The notes: generated by a model not told the origin, from the sequence alone. 25,783 nt of DNA from JANNRA01 sp031401035 (GCA_031401035.1 JANNRA010000062.1:1-25783); one strand, 5' to 3'; positions 1 to 9,077 are shown, counted from the stretch's first letter. Program-made: numbers and translations.

Positions 1-71
1 CCGCGCCGGCGTCTGGCGCGACGAAGACGTCGCGCCGTTGGTCGGTACCGAGTTCGTCGTCAGCTCCCTGC
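1..71 (+). pseudogene. Truncated inverted copy of the propeller gene
   Basis: Bases 1-71 are a perfect reverse complement of 1459-1529, which lie inside the secreted propeller gene on the minus strand. In the plus-strand frame starting at base 2 it reads the same peptide (RAGVWRDEDVAPLVG and onward). Identity stops at base 72, after which the frame runs through 11 unrelated codons to a TAG at 101-103. The copy continues beyond the left window edge, so its full length is unknown. It is either the tail of a broken second gene copy or an assembly or amplification chimera, as inverted duplications at contig ends often are. Confidence 0.75.
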
Positions 72-124
72 AACAGGCGCCGACGGGGCGGCGCCCTCCA
101 TAGGGTCCACGATTCCCACCGCCC

Positions 125-550
125 CTACTGGGTCAGGCCGCCGTCCCAGGTCCAACGGCCGATCTCGCCGCTGCGGTCCTGGTAGGTACCGCGCCAACCG
201 CCGGCGGGGAGGAGGCGGCCGATGAATGTGGCGACGTGGTTGCCGGCGTCGTCGAGGATGTGGCCGGTAACCCGGCGGCCCTCGATGGCGCCGCGCAGCG
301 CGCCGCTGCGCAGCAGCGGGGACCCCTGCAGGGTCACGCGGCCTTCAATGATGCCGGCGCCGCGCCGCGTCACGTCGATGTCCCAACGTTGCGGCGGCCG
401 GGCGTGCTGCGGCGACTCCCAGCCGCCGCCGCCGCGCAGCGCCACCGAGCGCTCGAGCGCTGGGGCCGCCGCCGGCGGCGAAACCGCCGCGAGTCCGAGC
501 AGCAGGGTCGCAAGCGCGACGACACGATGCCCGCATGATGTCACAGCCAT
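125..550 (-). CDS. Small secreted protein of unknown function
   Basis: This 141-residue protein starts at an ATG with a strong GGGAGGAG ribosome binding site about 6 bases upstream. Residues 1 to about 29 form a Sec signal peptide: a short polar start, a hydrophobic VVALATLLLGLAAV core, then Ala/Pro. The mature part is about 110 residues, rich in Gly, Arg and Trp. Its pattern of short alternating segments (WDIDVTRRGAGIIEGRVTL, then GTYQDRSGEIGRWTWDG) suggests a small all-beta domain of the kind seen in lipocalin-like or 'extracellular binding' proteins; I recognise no family. It is the last gene of the minus-strand RHS operon, 102 bases after the propeller gene. It could be an accessory or protective protein for the RHS product, which is inference from position only. 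Confidence 0.7.
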   Translation of the reverse strand: MAVTSCGHRVVALATLLLGLAAVSPPAAAPALERSVALRGGGGWESPQHARPPQRWDIDVTRRGAGIIEGRVTLQGSPLLRSGALRGAIEGRRVTGHILDDAGNHVATFIGRLLPAGGWRGTYQDRSGEIGRWTWDGGLTQ

Positions 551-652
551 GGCACACTCCTCCCGTCAGGCGCGGCGCGGTCCGTGCGGGCCAGGCGCGG
601 CGCGGGTTGATCGAGCCGCGCAGCACGAGCCGCGCGGCGCTGCAGGCGAGGC

Positions 653-1873
653 TCAGTCGAACAGGATGCTGGTCAGGGGCTGGTCCCAGAGGTCCCAGTC
701 CCAGTTGGCGACGCGCCAGGCGCCGTCGCGGTAGCGCAGAATCACGCCGCGCAGCGGGCCGCCGTCGCTGGTGTTGCCCATCGCCCAGCCCTCGCCCGCC
801 GCGCCGAGGAACAGGTCGGTCACCGTGTAGCAGCGCCGCGCGGGCAGCGACGGTGCATCGAGAACCTCCCAGGCGCCGGCGCGGAAGTGGAGAAAACGCA
901 CGCCGCAGACGCCCTCCGTTTCCCTGGTGTTGGCGGCCATCCAGACGTCGTCCGCGACCGGTCCGGTCGGGCCGACGAGGCTGGCGGCGGTAAACTGCGG
1001 CGGCAGGTCGAGGCGGTGCCAGGCACCGTCGTAGCGCCACAGCTGCGTCTCCGGCGGCGGATCCTGGCGCCAGTCGTCGTCCGTGACGGCGACGAGCAGC
1101 ACCTGGCCGTCCGCCGTGCAATGGATGCGCCGCGCCATGGCCGACCGGCCGGCGATCGGCGCCGCGACCGGCGTCCAGGTGGCGCCGTCGAAGCGCAACA
1201 CCAGCGGCCGCACGCCGCCGCCGAGCGGGGGACGCTCGTGTCCGACCACCCACGCCGCACCAACCGCCGGCTGACAACTGGAGGCCAGATGCCACGTCGA
1301 CGATCCGTCGGGTGGCAGCACGATGCGGCGCCAGCTCGTACCATCGAACTCGAGGTACTGGACGGGGCCGGCCGCGACGCCTCGGCCCCCGTCGCTGGGC
1401 GCCGGGCGGATTCCGGTTGGGCTGATTCCGGCAATCACCCGGTCGCCGGGGAAGGCGAGCAGGGAGCTGACGACGAACTCGGTACCGACCAACGGCGCGA
1501 CGTCTTCGTCGCGCCAGACGCCGGCGCGGTTGCTCAGCAGCTGATCGTGCGGGTGCCCGACCCCCCCCATCCAGACGCTGCCGCCGGGCGAGACGGCGAC
1601 ATCCGTCAGCCAGCCGTCGCTGCTGCTGAAGAACGCGACCTCGAGCGCGTCGCCGCGGAGGTGCAGGGCGAAGCGCTCACCGACGATCCATCCCTCACCC
1701 GGCGACGAGAACGCCATGGCCTGGAAATCGAAGACGTGAAACGGCGACCGTGGACGCAGCGCGCTGTCGTCCGCGGCCCAGCGGGCCGGATGGAAGGTCA
1801 GCGCGACGCCTGCCGCGACGGGGGCGACGTTCGCGAGCAGGACCCCGAGCAGGATGAGGATCGTTCTCGTCAT
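653..1873 (-). CDS. Secreted beta-propeller-like protein coupled to RHS
   Basis: This 406-residue protein has a clear signal peptide (TRTILILLGVLLANVAPVAAG). Its mature part is built of repeating short blocks such as GEGWIVGERF, DGWLTDVAVSPGGSVWMGG and GEGWAMGN. Each pairs a Gly-Trp-Val-Gly strand with a following beta strand, as in BNR or YCF48-like beta-propellers. The ATG at 1873 overlaps the TGA of the RHS gene by one base (TGATG). A GTG one codon earlier at 1876 would give a four-base GTGA overlap. Either arrangement implies translational coupling to the RHS gene, so the two products are probably made in a fixed ratio and may interact. Candidate roles are a partner that caps or anchors the RHS shell, or a periplasmic protective protein. 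Neither is shown by sequence. Part of the gene (1459-1529) is duplicated in inverted orientation at the left window edge. Confidence 0.8.
   Translation of the reverse strand: MTRTILILLGVLLANVAPVAAGVALTFHPARWAADDSALRPRSPFHVFDFQAMAFSSPGEGWIVGERFALHLRGDALEVAFFSSSDGWLTDVAVSPGGSVWMGGVGHPHDQLLSNRAGVWRDEDVAPLVGTEFVVSSLLAFPGDRVIAGISPTGIRPAPSDGGRGVAAGPVQYLEFDGTSWRRIVLPPDGSSTWHLASSCQPAVGAAWVVGHERPPLGGGVRPLVLRFDGATWTPVAAPIAGRSAMARRIHCTADGQVLLVAVTDDDWRQDPPPETQLWRYDGAWHRLDLPPQFTAASLVGPTGPVADDVWMAANTRETEGVCGVRFLHFRAGAWEVLDAPSLPARRCYTVTDLFLGAAGEGWAMGNTSDGGPLRGVILRYRDGAWRVANWDWDLWDQPLTSILFD
1459..1529 (-). repeat. Internal partner of the 71-bp inverted repeat
   Basis: This is the intact counterpart of bases 1-71. 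It sits inside the coding sequence of the secreted propeller protein, around residues 115-139, so it has a coding role here. The two copies are about 1.4 kb apart and in opposite orientation. Confidence 0.8.
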
Positions 1874-4800
1874 CACGCCCCCGTCGGGATCTCCGCCCGC
1901 AGGTCGCGGAACAGGTTGAGCGTCGCGTCGTACGAGGCCTGGCGAAAGGTGATCTCGCCGCCGACGGCGTTGTGGACGAGAAAGCGCAACGGCGCCCCGA
2001 CCGGCCCGCCGAGGGTGCTGGTGCCGGGGAAGATGTGGCCGAGGGCGTATTGATCCTGCAGGTGATGCGACGCCGCCCCCGCGGTTCTCAGGAACGCCCC
2101 GGTATCCGATCCTCGCGCCAGTCCCACCGCGTTCTCCCGTAGGCTGTCAGCTGTCCGTTGCGTCAGGAAATCGAAGTGATCCTGGTTATTGGCCAGCTGC
2201 AGATCCCGATCAAGGTTCGCCGCCACCAAAGTGTCTACCTCGTTCGCACCGAAGCCTGCATCCGCCGCCGCCATGCCGGTGATGCTGGAATGGTCGGCCG
2301 TGTTGCTGCACAGGGCGGCGCCGTTCTGGCCGCCGCCCTGGCGGACGACGCCGCCGAGATCCTGGGCGAAGGCCTGGTCGAAACCGTAGGAGGCCGCGAA
2401 GCCGGCGACGACGGAGGCGGCGATAACGGCGCCGCTCGGGGCGCCGGCGGCGGCGGCGGTCTGACCGGCGGCGTTGGCGGCGGTGCTGCTGAACGCCGCG
2501 CGCCAGGCGACGTCGACCAGCGCCTGCTGCGCCTGCTGCAGGGCGACGTTCTGCGCCAGGGTGCCGGCCATGGCGCTGGCCCCCATCGAGCCGGCGGCGA
2601 CGGCGATGCCGATGCCGGCGCCGAGCGCGCCGGCGACGGCGCCGCCGAGGGCGGCTTTGCCGATGGTGCCGAGCGGCGCCCCTTGCGCCGCGGCGATGAC
2701 GGCGTTGAGCGCCGCCGAGGCGAAGGCGCTGGCGACGATGGCGGTGATCAACTCGACGAAGAACTCGCCGTTGGGATCGGTCCAGTTCATCGGGTCGCCG
2801 CCGCCGTAGCTGTACGGGCTGGTGAACTGGCCGCGCGGATCGTGGGTGAGGAAGGAGCCCAGCTCCGGATCGTAGAAGCGGGCGCCGGCGTAGGCGAGGC
2901 CCGACACGGTGTCGGTCTGGTAGCCGGCGAAGTCGCGCGAGACGACGCCGCTCGGACCGCTCAGTGCGGTCCCGCTGCCGTCCCAACGGCCGCGCACGGC
3001 GCCGAAGGGCAGATAGCGGATCTGCTCGATCGCCGTGCCGCTGCTGCTGCTGATCACCTGCGTCGAGCCGAGATGATCGACGTGGTAGTGCCGCGCCGTT
3101 TCACCGCCGGCGTAGCCGCCGGCGAAGGCCGCTGGCGGCGCGACGACCAGCGGCCAGGGCAGGGTGCCGGTCGCGCACAGCAGCGCCACCGCGACGGCGT
3201 GGCCGGGGCGGACGCGCAGGCCGACCACGGCCGGGCGCCGGCGCCCGCCGACGGCGAGCAGGGTGACCCCTATGCCCACCAGCAGGGCGCCGGCGAGTGC
3301 CTGCGCCGGACGCCCGAGGACCAGCAGCAGCGCCGGCGAGCGGCTGGAGGCCGCGGCGGCGTACAGCGCGCCGCCGAGCGACGCCTGCTCCCAGGTGGAG
3401 AAGGTATTCGACAGCGAGGCGACGCGCAGGGCGCCGAGGTAGTAGGACTTCGTCTGCCAGCCGTCGCGCACCTCGGCGATGCGGTCGTACATACGTGTCA
3501 CCGACGGCGTCAGGTCCTCGATCACTTTGGCCACCTGGCGTCCATCGGCATCGTGCAGGAAGCGCACGCCGCGCCCGTTGACGTCGGCGCGCGCCAGGCG
3601 GTCGGTGCTGTCGTAGACGTAGCTCGCGTCACCCTTTCCGGCACGGTTGCCGTTCGCATCGTGCGCCACCGCGCTGGTCGATCCGCCGACCGTGACCGCG
3701 GTGAGCTGATGCGGCCGCGCCGCGGCGCCGTAGGCCAGGACGCGGTCGCCGAGGCGGACGAGGTTGCCCATGCCGTCGTACGCCAGCGTGCGGTCGGCCG
3801 GGTCGTGGGCGCTGTCGGCGACGGTCAGGCGGCCGAGCGCATCGTACTGCAGCGCCAGCGCGTTCGAGCGCGCGCCGCTCGGGTCGCGGTCGTCGACGAT
3901 CTGCCGCAGCAGGCCGCGCGGGCTGTAGCTCGGGTAGCGCAGATCGAGCAGGGTCGCGCCCGGGGCGGCACTGCGCAGGGCGCGCAGACGATGCTGCACC
4001 TCCGGGCCGCCGTAGGTGCGCGTGTCGGCGACGCCGTTGGCGTGCCGCACCAGCGTCGGGCGGCCGAGCAGGTCGTAGCGGGCATCGGTGACGTAGAACG
4101 TGTTGGCGGAGTTGTAGAGGGCGATCGGCTGGCCGCCGTCGTCGTACTCGGTGCGCACCTGTTCGCCGTCCGGATAGGTGATGCTGATGACGCGGTCGTT
4201 GGCATCATAGGCGTAGGCGAAGCGGGCTTCGCCGGCGACGCCGTCGACTTCGATCGTCTTGCGCACCTGCAGGCGGCGGCCGCGCGCGTCGTAGGCGGTG
4301 ATGTCGGTACGGCCGCTGCCGTCGGCGGCCCAGGTGCGGCGGCCGAGTGCATTGGGGATCCCGAACGTATCGTAGCCGAACGTCGCCCGCTCCGGATCGG
4401 TGCACACCGTCGCCGAGGTGCACGACTGCAGGCTGGCGAAGTCACCGGCCACCGTGCAGCGACGCACGGGTCGATCGAGGGCGTCGTAGCATGTCTGCAC
4501 GTGTCGCCCGGGCGTCGGGTCGTCCTGCCAACGCAGGTTGCCGACGCCGTCGTAGCCGTAGCGCCAGGTGCCGGAGTCGGCGTCGACCATCAGTGTGCGG
4601 CGCCCGAGGCTGTCGTACTCGTACGATTTCACCAGCACGCCGTTCTGCCAGACGTGGCGCAGGCGACCCTTGCCGTCGAGGGCCTGCTGCACGGTGACGG
4701 CGAGGGCGCCGTCGCTGTAGCTGCGGCGCGCCACGACGATGCCGCGCGGGTCGAGATCGGTCTCGGTGCGTTGGTTCTCCTCGTCCCAGCTCAGCGTCCG

Positions 4801-7800
4801 GGCGCCGGCGTAGCGGGTGCGGCGTTCGCTGCCGTCGCTGTTGACGGTGCGGTGGATGCGACCGAGCGGGTCGAGGGCCGGCCCGCCGTCGAGTCCGTAA
4901 TCCTGGGTGACGGCGCCGTTGTTCGGTGTCGCGGCGCTGGCGAGGTAGGGGAGGAAGAGGGTGCGGACGCGGCCGGCGGCATCATAGACGACCTGGTTGC
5001 TGCGCACCGTCGTCGGCGCGCCGTCGACGACGCGCAGTGCCTCGCTGTGGCGGGCGCGGCCGAGGGCGTCGAAGTAGTGGCGCGTCCACAGCGGCGGATG
5101 CGGGCCGTCCTGCCGTTCCGCCACCTCGATCCACGACAACGTGCCGGGCTGGGTGGCGAAATGGTAGCTGGTCGCACTCGAGCAGGTCGGCAACGCATCG
5201 CCCGGCCGCGCCGCGCAGAGGCGCCGTCCGGCAAGGTCGTAGGTGAACTCCGTCACGGCGCCGTTGGCGTCGATGTGGCGGGTCGGCTGCCCCCATCGAT
5301 AGTCGACCGCCGTGGTCGTGACGTGCCCGGAGGGGTTGGTGACCGTGCGCGGGTACAGCAAGGCATCGTCGTAGGCGGTGGTGGTGGCACGGCCGAGGGC
5401 ATCGGTGACGCGGGTCAGGTTGCCCGCCGCGTCGTACTGCAGGCGCGTCTCGGGTCCGTTCGCGTCGCTCGGCGTCAGGCGCAGGCGGACGCGCTTCAGG
5501 TTGCCCTTGCTGACCTTGCCGAGAGCCAGGCCGGCGGTGCCGCTGCCGTCGTAGTGCAACCAACGCTCCTCGAGCACGCCATCGGCGGCTTCGATGCGCA
5601 CCGCGGCGGGCCGGTCGTACAGCAGCGATCCGGACTGCGGCACGGCGTAGGTCGTATAGGTGTCGACCCGCGCCGCCGCCGCCAGGCCCTCGCTGCGGTG
5701 GTGGACGATGTTGCCATAGGCGTCGGGCGGATCGTTGATGGCCGCCACATACAGGGGCACGCCACCCGAGGCGGTGTCGTAGGTGGCCTGACGGTTCTCG
5801 GCCAGCCACAGCTGCGAACGGCCGGGCGCGGCGAGGCGCGAGCCCCAGAGGTTCATTTCGCGGCGCACCAGCGTGCTGGCGCCGGCATAGGTATCGACCT
5901 GCAGGATGCGGCCGCTGGCCAGGGCGTCCTGGGCGAAGCGGGTGTCGGTGAGGTTGGCCGGCGCCGCGCTGCCCTGGTTGGCGGCGCGGACGACGCGGCG
6001 GAAGCCGCGGAACTCGCGCGTCGCGGCGTCGAAGCGGCCGCCCTCGTATTGGAACGTCGCCACCAGTTCGTGGCCGGCGTCGATGCAGGGGTTGGCCGCC
6101 GGTGCGGCGCCGGCGGTGAACGGATCGGCGCTGGCGGGCGGCGTGCACAGGCCGTCGTTCTGCCGCATCTTCGCCACCACCCACTGGATCACCGGCAGGT
6201 CGGGTTGGTCGTCACCGCCGCGGTTGTCATAGGCGGTGGAGGGCCGGTAGGCGATGGTGTTGGTGCCGCCGAGGCCGTTCTCCATGACGCCGAGCAGGTT
6301 GGGCCGCTCGACGGCCGCGTTGAGACGCACCGCCCACTGCGCGCCGCCGGCGACGACGTGATCGAGAAAGCCGTCGCCGTTGACGTCCAGCAGGTCGGCG
6401 CGCGTGTCGCCGTCCGCCTGCTCGCGGAAGAAGCCGCTGCCGCCGCTCCAGACGCGGGCCGGGATGCCCTCGGTGTAGGGCGACGCCAGCGCCGCGTGGG
6501 CGACGTAGGTGAGCGGCTCGAGCGTGCCGCCGAGGTTGAGCAGCACGCGCCACTCCGGCGCGTAGCGGTTATCGGCGTAACTGAAGCGGCGGTACAGCCA
6601 GTCGGGCAGGCCGTCGCCGTTGACGTCGAAGAGATCCTGCACCACATCGCCGTCGTCGATGCTCTCCTGCACGCCGTAGCCGAGCGGCACCGGAATCGGC
6701 GGCTCCATGGCGCCGAAGCCCTGGCCCGTGTTGAGGTACACCTCGAGACAGGAGGCGTGTGCGGTCGCCGATGCCTGACAGCGCGGATCGATCCACGCCC
6801 CGAATCCCGAGTAGCCGCTGCGGACGATGTCGGGCAGGCCGTCGCCGTTGAAATCGATGAGCTGATGCCGGCTGCCGCCCGGCACGCGCTCGGCGACGGC
6901 GGCGACCGGAGCCGGGAAGCGCGGCAGCGGCGTCGGCTCGAAGCCGCTGCCGGTGTTCAGGTAGACCAGCCACGCGTGCGGCGCCGCCTCACCCGGGACG
7001 CCGCTGTCGACGAGATCGGGCAGGCCGTCGCCGTTGATGTCGACGACGTCCTGGTAGACGTCGCCGTCCTTGCTCTTGCGGAGGTAGCGCAGCCCCGGCG
7101 CCGGCCAGGCGACGCCGGCGTCGAACCCCCACTGCGGCAGGCCACGGCCGCGGTAGACGGTCCAGCTCGTCGGGCTGCTGGCATCGACGTGGTCGGGGAT
7201 GCCGTCGCCGGTGAGGTCGAAGGTGTCGGCCGCGGTGCAGCTCCAGCCGTTCTGATTGCAGCCGCCGCCGCTGACGACGACGTTGCGCAGGTGCGTCCAG
7301 TTGCCGGGCGCCTGCCAGGCCGTCGGCGGGCTCTGGAAGCGGAACCCGGTGGCGTCGACGGTACCCCAGTGAACCGCCCACGACGCCGCCGGCGCGTCGT
7401 CGCTGCGCACCAGGTCGAGCAGGCCATCGCCGTTCATGTCGAGAATCGTCTGCGACACCTCCAGGCTGTCGTTGACGACGCGTAACTGCCCGTACGCGCC
7501 AGTCGGGGCGTCGAGCATCATCGTCGACGCGGCGTGGCCGACGGCGCTGGCGGTGTAGACGAAGTGCTGGGGTGGCCGGCCACTGACGCCGACGGCGGCG
7601 AGCAGCGACGTCTGGCCATCGCCCGCGTCGTCGTACTGCAGCGCGTAGGTGCGCACCGGCGTCCCGATCGCCGGCAGATCGCTCTCGATCTCGATGGCGA
7701 AGACCCGCCAGATCAGCCGCTGCGCGATGCCGAGGCGGTGACTGATCGGCCGGTCTCGCTCGGGCCGCCACTCGGGGAGAAAACGGGCCGTGTAGACGTG

Positions 7801-8532
7801 CGCGATGCCCGCCGTCGGGTTGGCGCCCCAGCGCACGGTGGCCGGGTAGAGGGTGTTGAGAATCTTGCTCCAGGCGATGTCGATGACGTTGCCGTTTGGA
7901 TCCTCGACGCGCGTCAGCGCCCAGACGGCGGTCAGGCGACAGGTGCCATCGGCGTCCTGCGCCATGAAGGTCGGCGGCGTACTGTTGCCGACGCGCGCCG
8001 CGTCGCCGTCGCCGAAGGTGTAGGTGCGGCCGGCGCGGTCGGTGACCACCCATTGATTCTGGCTCTGCTTGCGCTCGGCGCGCAGCCAGGCCTGCTCGAT
8101 CTTGGGCCGGTAAAAGGTGGAGCCCGGAGTTTCGCGCACCAGCTCGGCGGCGCCGTCCGGCAGGACCAGGACGAAGTCGTCGGTATGGCTGCCGGTGCAA
8201 CGCGGCGTGCCCCAGGTCGAGCTGCGTTCGACACGCCCGAGCGGCAGATCCCAGCCGTGCCCGAACGGCCCCGCTGCCGCCCCGCCGGCATAGCGGAGCG
8301 CCAGCTGCGGCGTCAGGCTGCCGCGCCCCGGCGGCACCTCGATCGGGATTTTGGTGGTGAGCGCCCCGGTGAACAGGTTCGCTTCCGGCGCCTGGGCGAT
8401 GCCGGTGAACGCGGTCGACCCCTCGCCGCCGCGGTCGCCGAGACTCGATCCGGTGTCGGCCTGCCCGCCGACGGCCCGGAGCAGAACCAGGGCGATGATG
8501 AGCACGACCGACGGCAGGTGGTGGCGGGACAT
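1873..8532 (-). CDS. SpvB/FG-GAP/RHS polymorphic-toxin-like protein
   Basis: The product is 2219 residues. I chose the ATG at 8532 because it has an AGAGGAG ribosome binding site 6-7 bases upstream and starts a signal peptide (HHLPSVVLIIALVLLRAVGGQA); the open frame runs 85 codons further upstream in low-complexity Arg/Pro sequence. Order of parts: an SpvB-like N-terminus (about 30-290, GEGSTAFTGIAQ, FTGALTTKIPIEVPPGRG); six FG-GAP-like NGDGxxD calcium loops near residues 363, 437, 497, 557, 634 and 714; many RHS YD repeats from about 1030 (YDAAGNLTRVTDALGRATT); two hydrophobic segments at about 1731-1804; the RHS core (ARFYDPELGSFLTHDP) near 1890, ending in DPMNWTDPNG; then a variable C-terminus of about 300 residues. 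That C-terminus has a long Ala/Gly hydrophobic stretch, then H2081, H2119 and H2156-xxx-D2160-x5-H2166, the spacing of zinc-dependent phospholipase C. By analogy to Tc toxin B/C subunits, the RHS shell would enclose the C-terminal effector. The phospholipase call is inference. Confidence 0.88.
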   Translation of the reverse strand: MSRHHLPSVVLIIALVLLRAVGGQADTGSSLGDRGGEGSTAFTGIAQAPEANLFTGALTTKIPIEVPPGRGSLTPQLALRYAGGAAAGPFGHGWDLPLGRVERSSTWGTPRCTGSHTDDFVLVLPDGAAELVRETPGSTFYRPKIEQAWLRAERKQSQNQWVVTDRAGRTYTFGDGDAARVGNSTPPTFMAQDADGTCRLTAVWALTRVEDPNGNVIDIAWSKILNTLYPATVRWGANPTAGIAHVYTARFLPEWRPERDRPISHRLGIAQRLIWRVFAIEIESDLPAIGTPVRTYALQYDDAGDGQTSLLAAVGVSGRPPQHFVYTASAVGHAASTMMLDAPTGAYGQLRVVNDSLEVSQTILDMNGDGLLDLVRSDDAPAASWAVHWGTVDATGFRFQSPPTAWQAPGNWTHLRNVVVSGGGCNQNGWSCTAADTFDLTGDGIPDHVDASSPTSWTVYRGRGLPQWGFDAGVAWPAPGLRYLRKSKDGDVYQDVVDINGDGLPDLVDSGVPGEAAPHAWLVYLNTGSGFEPTPLPRFPAPVAAVAERVPGGSRHQLIDFNGDGLPDIVRSGYSGFGAWIDPRCQASATAHASCLEVYLNTGQGFGAMEPPIPVPLGYGVQESIDDGDVVQDLFDVNGDGLPDWLYRRFSYADNRYAPEWRVLLNLGGTLEPLTYVAHAALASPYTEGIPARVWSGGSGFFREQADGDTRADLLDVNGDGFLDHVVAGGAQWAVRLNAAVERPNLLGVMENGLGGTNTIAYRPSTAYDNRGGDDQPDLPVIQWVVAKMRQNDGLCTPPASADPFTAGAAPAANPCIDAGHELVATFQYEGGRFDAATREFRGFRRVVRAANQGSAAPANLTDTRFAQDALASGRILQVDTYAGASTLVRREMNLWGSRLAAPGRSQLWLAENRQATYDTASGGVPLYVAAINDPPDAYGNIVHHRSEGLAAAARVDTYTTYAVPQSGSLLYDRPAAVRIEAADGVLEERWLHYDGSGTAGLALGKVSKGNLKRVRLRLTPSDANGPETRLQYDAAGNLTRVTDALGRATTTAYDDALLYPRTVTNPSGHVTTTAVDYRWGQPTRHIDANGAVTEFTYDLAGRRLCAARPGDALPTCSSATSYHFATQPGTLSWIEVAERQDGPHPPLWTRHYFDALGRARHSEALRVVDGAPTTVRSNQVVYDAAGRVRTLFLPYLASAATPNNGAVTQDYGLDGGPALDPLGRIHRTVNSDGSERRTRYAGARTLSWDEENQRTETDLDPRGIVVARRSYSDGALAVTVQQALDGKGRLRHVWQNGVLVKSYEYDSLGRRTLMVDADSGTWRYGYDGVGNLRWQDDPTPGRHVQTCYDALDRPVRRCTVAGDFASLQSCTSATVCTDPERATFGYDTFGIPNALGRRTWAADGSGRTDITAYDARGRRLQVRKTIEVDGVAGEARFAYAYDANDRVISITYPDGEQVRTEYDDGGQPIALYNSANTFYVTDARYDLLGRPTLVRHANGVADTRTYGGPEVQHRLRALRSAAPGATLLDLRYPSYSPRGLLRQIVDDRDPSGARSNALALQYDALGRLTVADSAHDPADRTLAYDGMGNLVRLGDRVLAYGAAARPHQLTAVTVGGSTSAVAHDANGNRAGKGDASYVYDSTDRLARADVNGRGVRFLHDADGRQVAKVIEDLTPSVTRMYDRIAEVRDGWQTKSYYLGALRVASLSNTFSTWEQASLGGALYAAAASSRSPALLLVLGRPAQALAGALLVGIGVTLLAVGGRRRPAVVGLRVRPGHAVAVALLCATGTLPWPLVVAPPAAFAGGYAGGETARHYHVDHLGSTQVISSSSGTAIEQIRYLPFGAVRGRWDGSGTALSGPSGVVSRDFAGYQTDTVSGLAYAGARFYDPELGSFLTHDPRGQFTSPYSYGGGDPMNWTDPNGEFFVELITAIVASAFASAALNAVIAAAQGAPLGTIGKAALGGAVAGALGAGIGIAVAAGSMGASAMAGTLAQNVALQQAQQALVDVAWRAAFSSTAANAAGQTAAAAGAPSGAVIAASVVAGFAASYGFDQAFAQDLGGVVRQGGGQNGAALCSNTADHSSITGMAAADAGFGANEVDTLVAANLDRDLQLANNQDHFDFLTQRTADSLRENAVGLARGSDTGAFLRTAGAASHHLQDQYALGHIFPGTSTLGGPVGAPLRFLVHNAVGGEITFRQASYDATLNLFRDLRAEIPTGA

Positions 8533-8560
8533 GACGACTCCTCTGGCGACTCGCTGCGGC

Positions 8561-8983
8561 TCACGGCGCCGGCGGCGGTGGACTGTGGCGGAGGCGGTCG
8601 GGATCGGGGTCGCCGCCGTCGAACGGCGGCGGCGCGCCGGCTTCGCCGGGCAGCGGCGCGATGGCGTCGAAGGCGGCGCCGCCGGCGTAGGCATCGACGG
8701 CGCTGCGCGTCTCGGCGAGTGTCGCCCGTCGCGCCGCCGCGGCGGCCGCGAGCGGCCGCCGCGCGCGCGCGCCGGGGATCTGCGCATCGCGCCGCGCCGC
8801 CGACTCCTCGACGATCAGCCCGGGCAGCACCGCTCGGTCGGGATCGACCGGCTGCGCCGCGACCGGCGCGGCGAGACAGAGCCCGAGCACGGCGGTGCCG
8901 ACACGACGCCACACGCCGCCTGGCGGTCGCCGCGTCGGCGGCGGAGAGGTGGGGCAGGGCGGCGATGGTCTGGTCTGCGGCAT
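8561..8983 (-). CDS. Small secreted protein leading the RHS operon
   Basis: This 140-residue protein starts at an ATG with a GAGGAG ribosome binding site about 8 bases upstream. It has a long basic, proline-rich n-region (to about residue 25) and then a hydrophobic stretch, VGTAVLGLCLAAPVAAQ, ending in a plausible signal peptidase site after AQ near residue 42. The mature part is about 98 residues, Ala/Arg-rich in the middle (predicted helical) and Pro/Asp/Gly-rich at the end, where it is probably disordered. No family is recognised. Its stop lies 28 bases before the RHS start, which argues for one transcript. Genes of this sort often encode small secretion partners, but nothing in this sequence proves it. 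The region between this gene and selA (about 95 bases) must hold divergent promoters, though I see no convincing consensus. Confidence 0.6.
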   Translation of the reverse strand: MPQTRPSPPCPTSPPPTRRPPGGVWRRVGTAVLGLCLAAPVAAQPVDPDRAVLPGLIVEESAARRDAQIPGARARRPLAAAAAARRATLAETRSAVDAYAGGAAFDAIAPLPGEAGAPPPFDGGDPDPDRLRHSPPPPAP

Positions 8984-9077
8984 GGAAGCGACTCCTCGCC
9001 GGTGATGCGTTGTGGGGGAGGCAACAGTGTGTGCGGCGGCGTTGTGTCGAGGTGGGAATCGCGGCACAGTCCGGCCC

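Noticed and set aside
2158..7485. A 1775-codon open frame on the plus strand opposite the RHS gene
   Set aside because: It is low-complexity Ala/Gly/Arg/Val, has no family motif, and is the expected antisense shadow of GC-rich coding DNA; the minus-strand RHS frame has clear domains.
8533..8787. 85-residue N-terminal extension of the RHS protein
   Set aside because: It would overlap the small secreted protein gene and mask the signal peptide; a good ribosome binding site marks the internal ATG at 8532.
9012..9077. Upstream GTG extension of selA by 22 residues
   Set aside because: The added residues have no SelA character and would occupy the divergent promoter region with the RHS operon.
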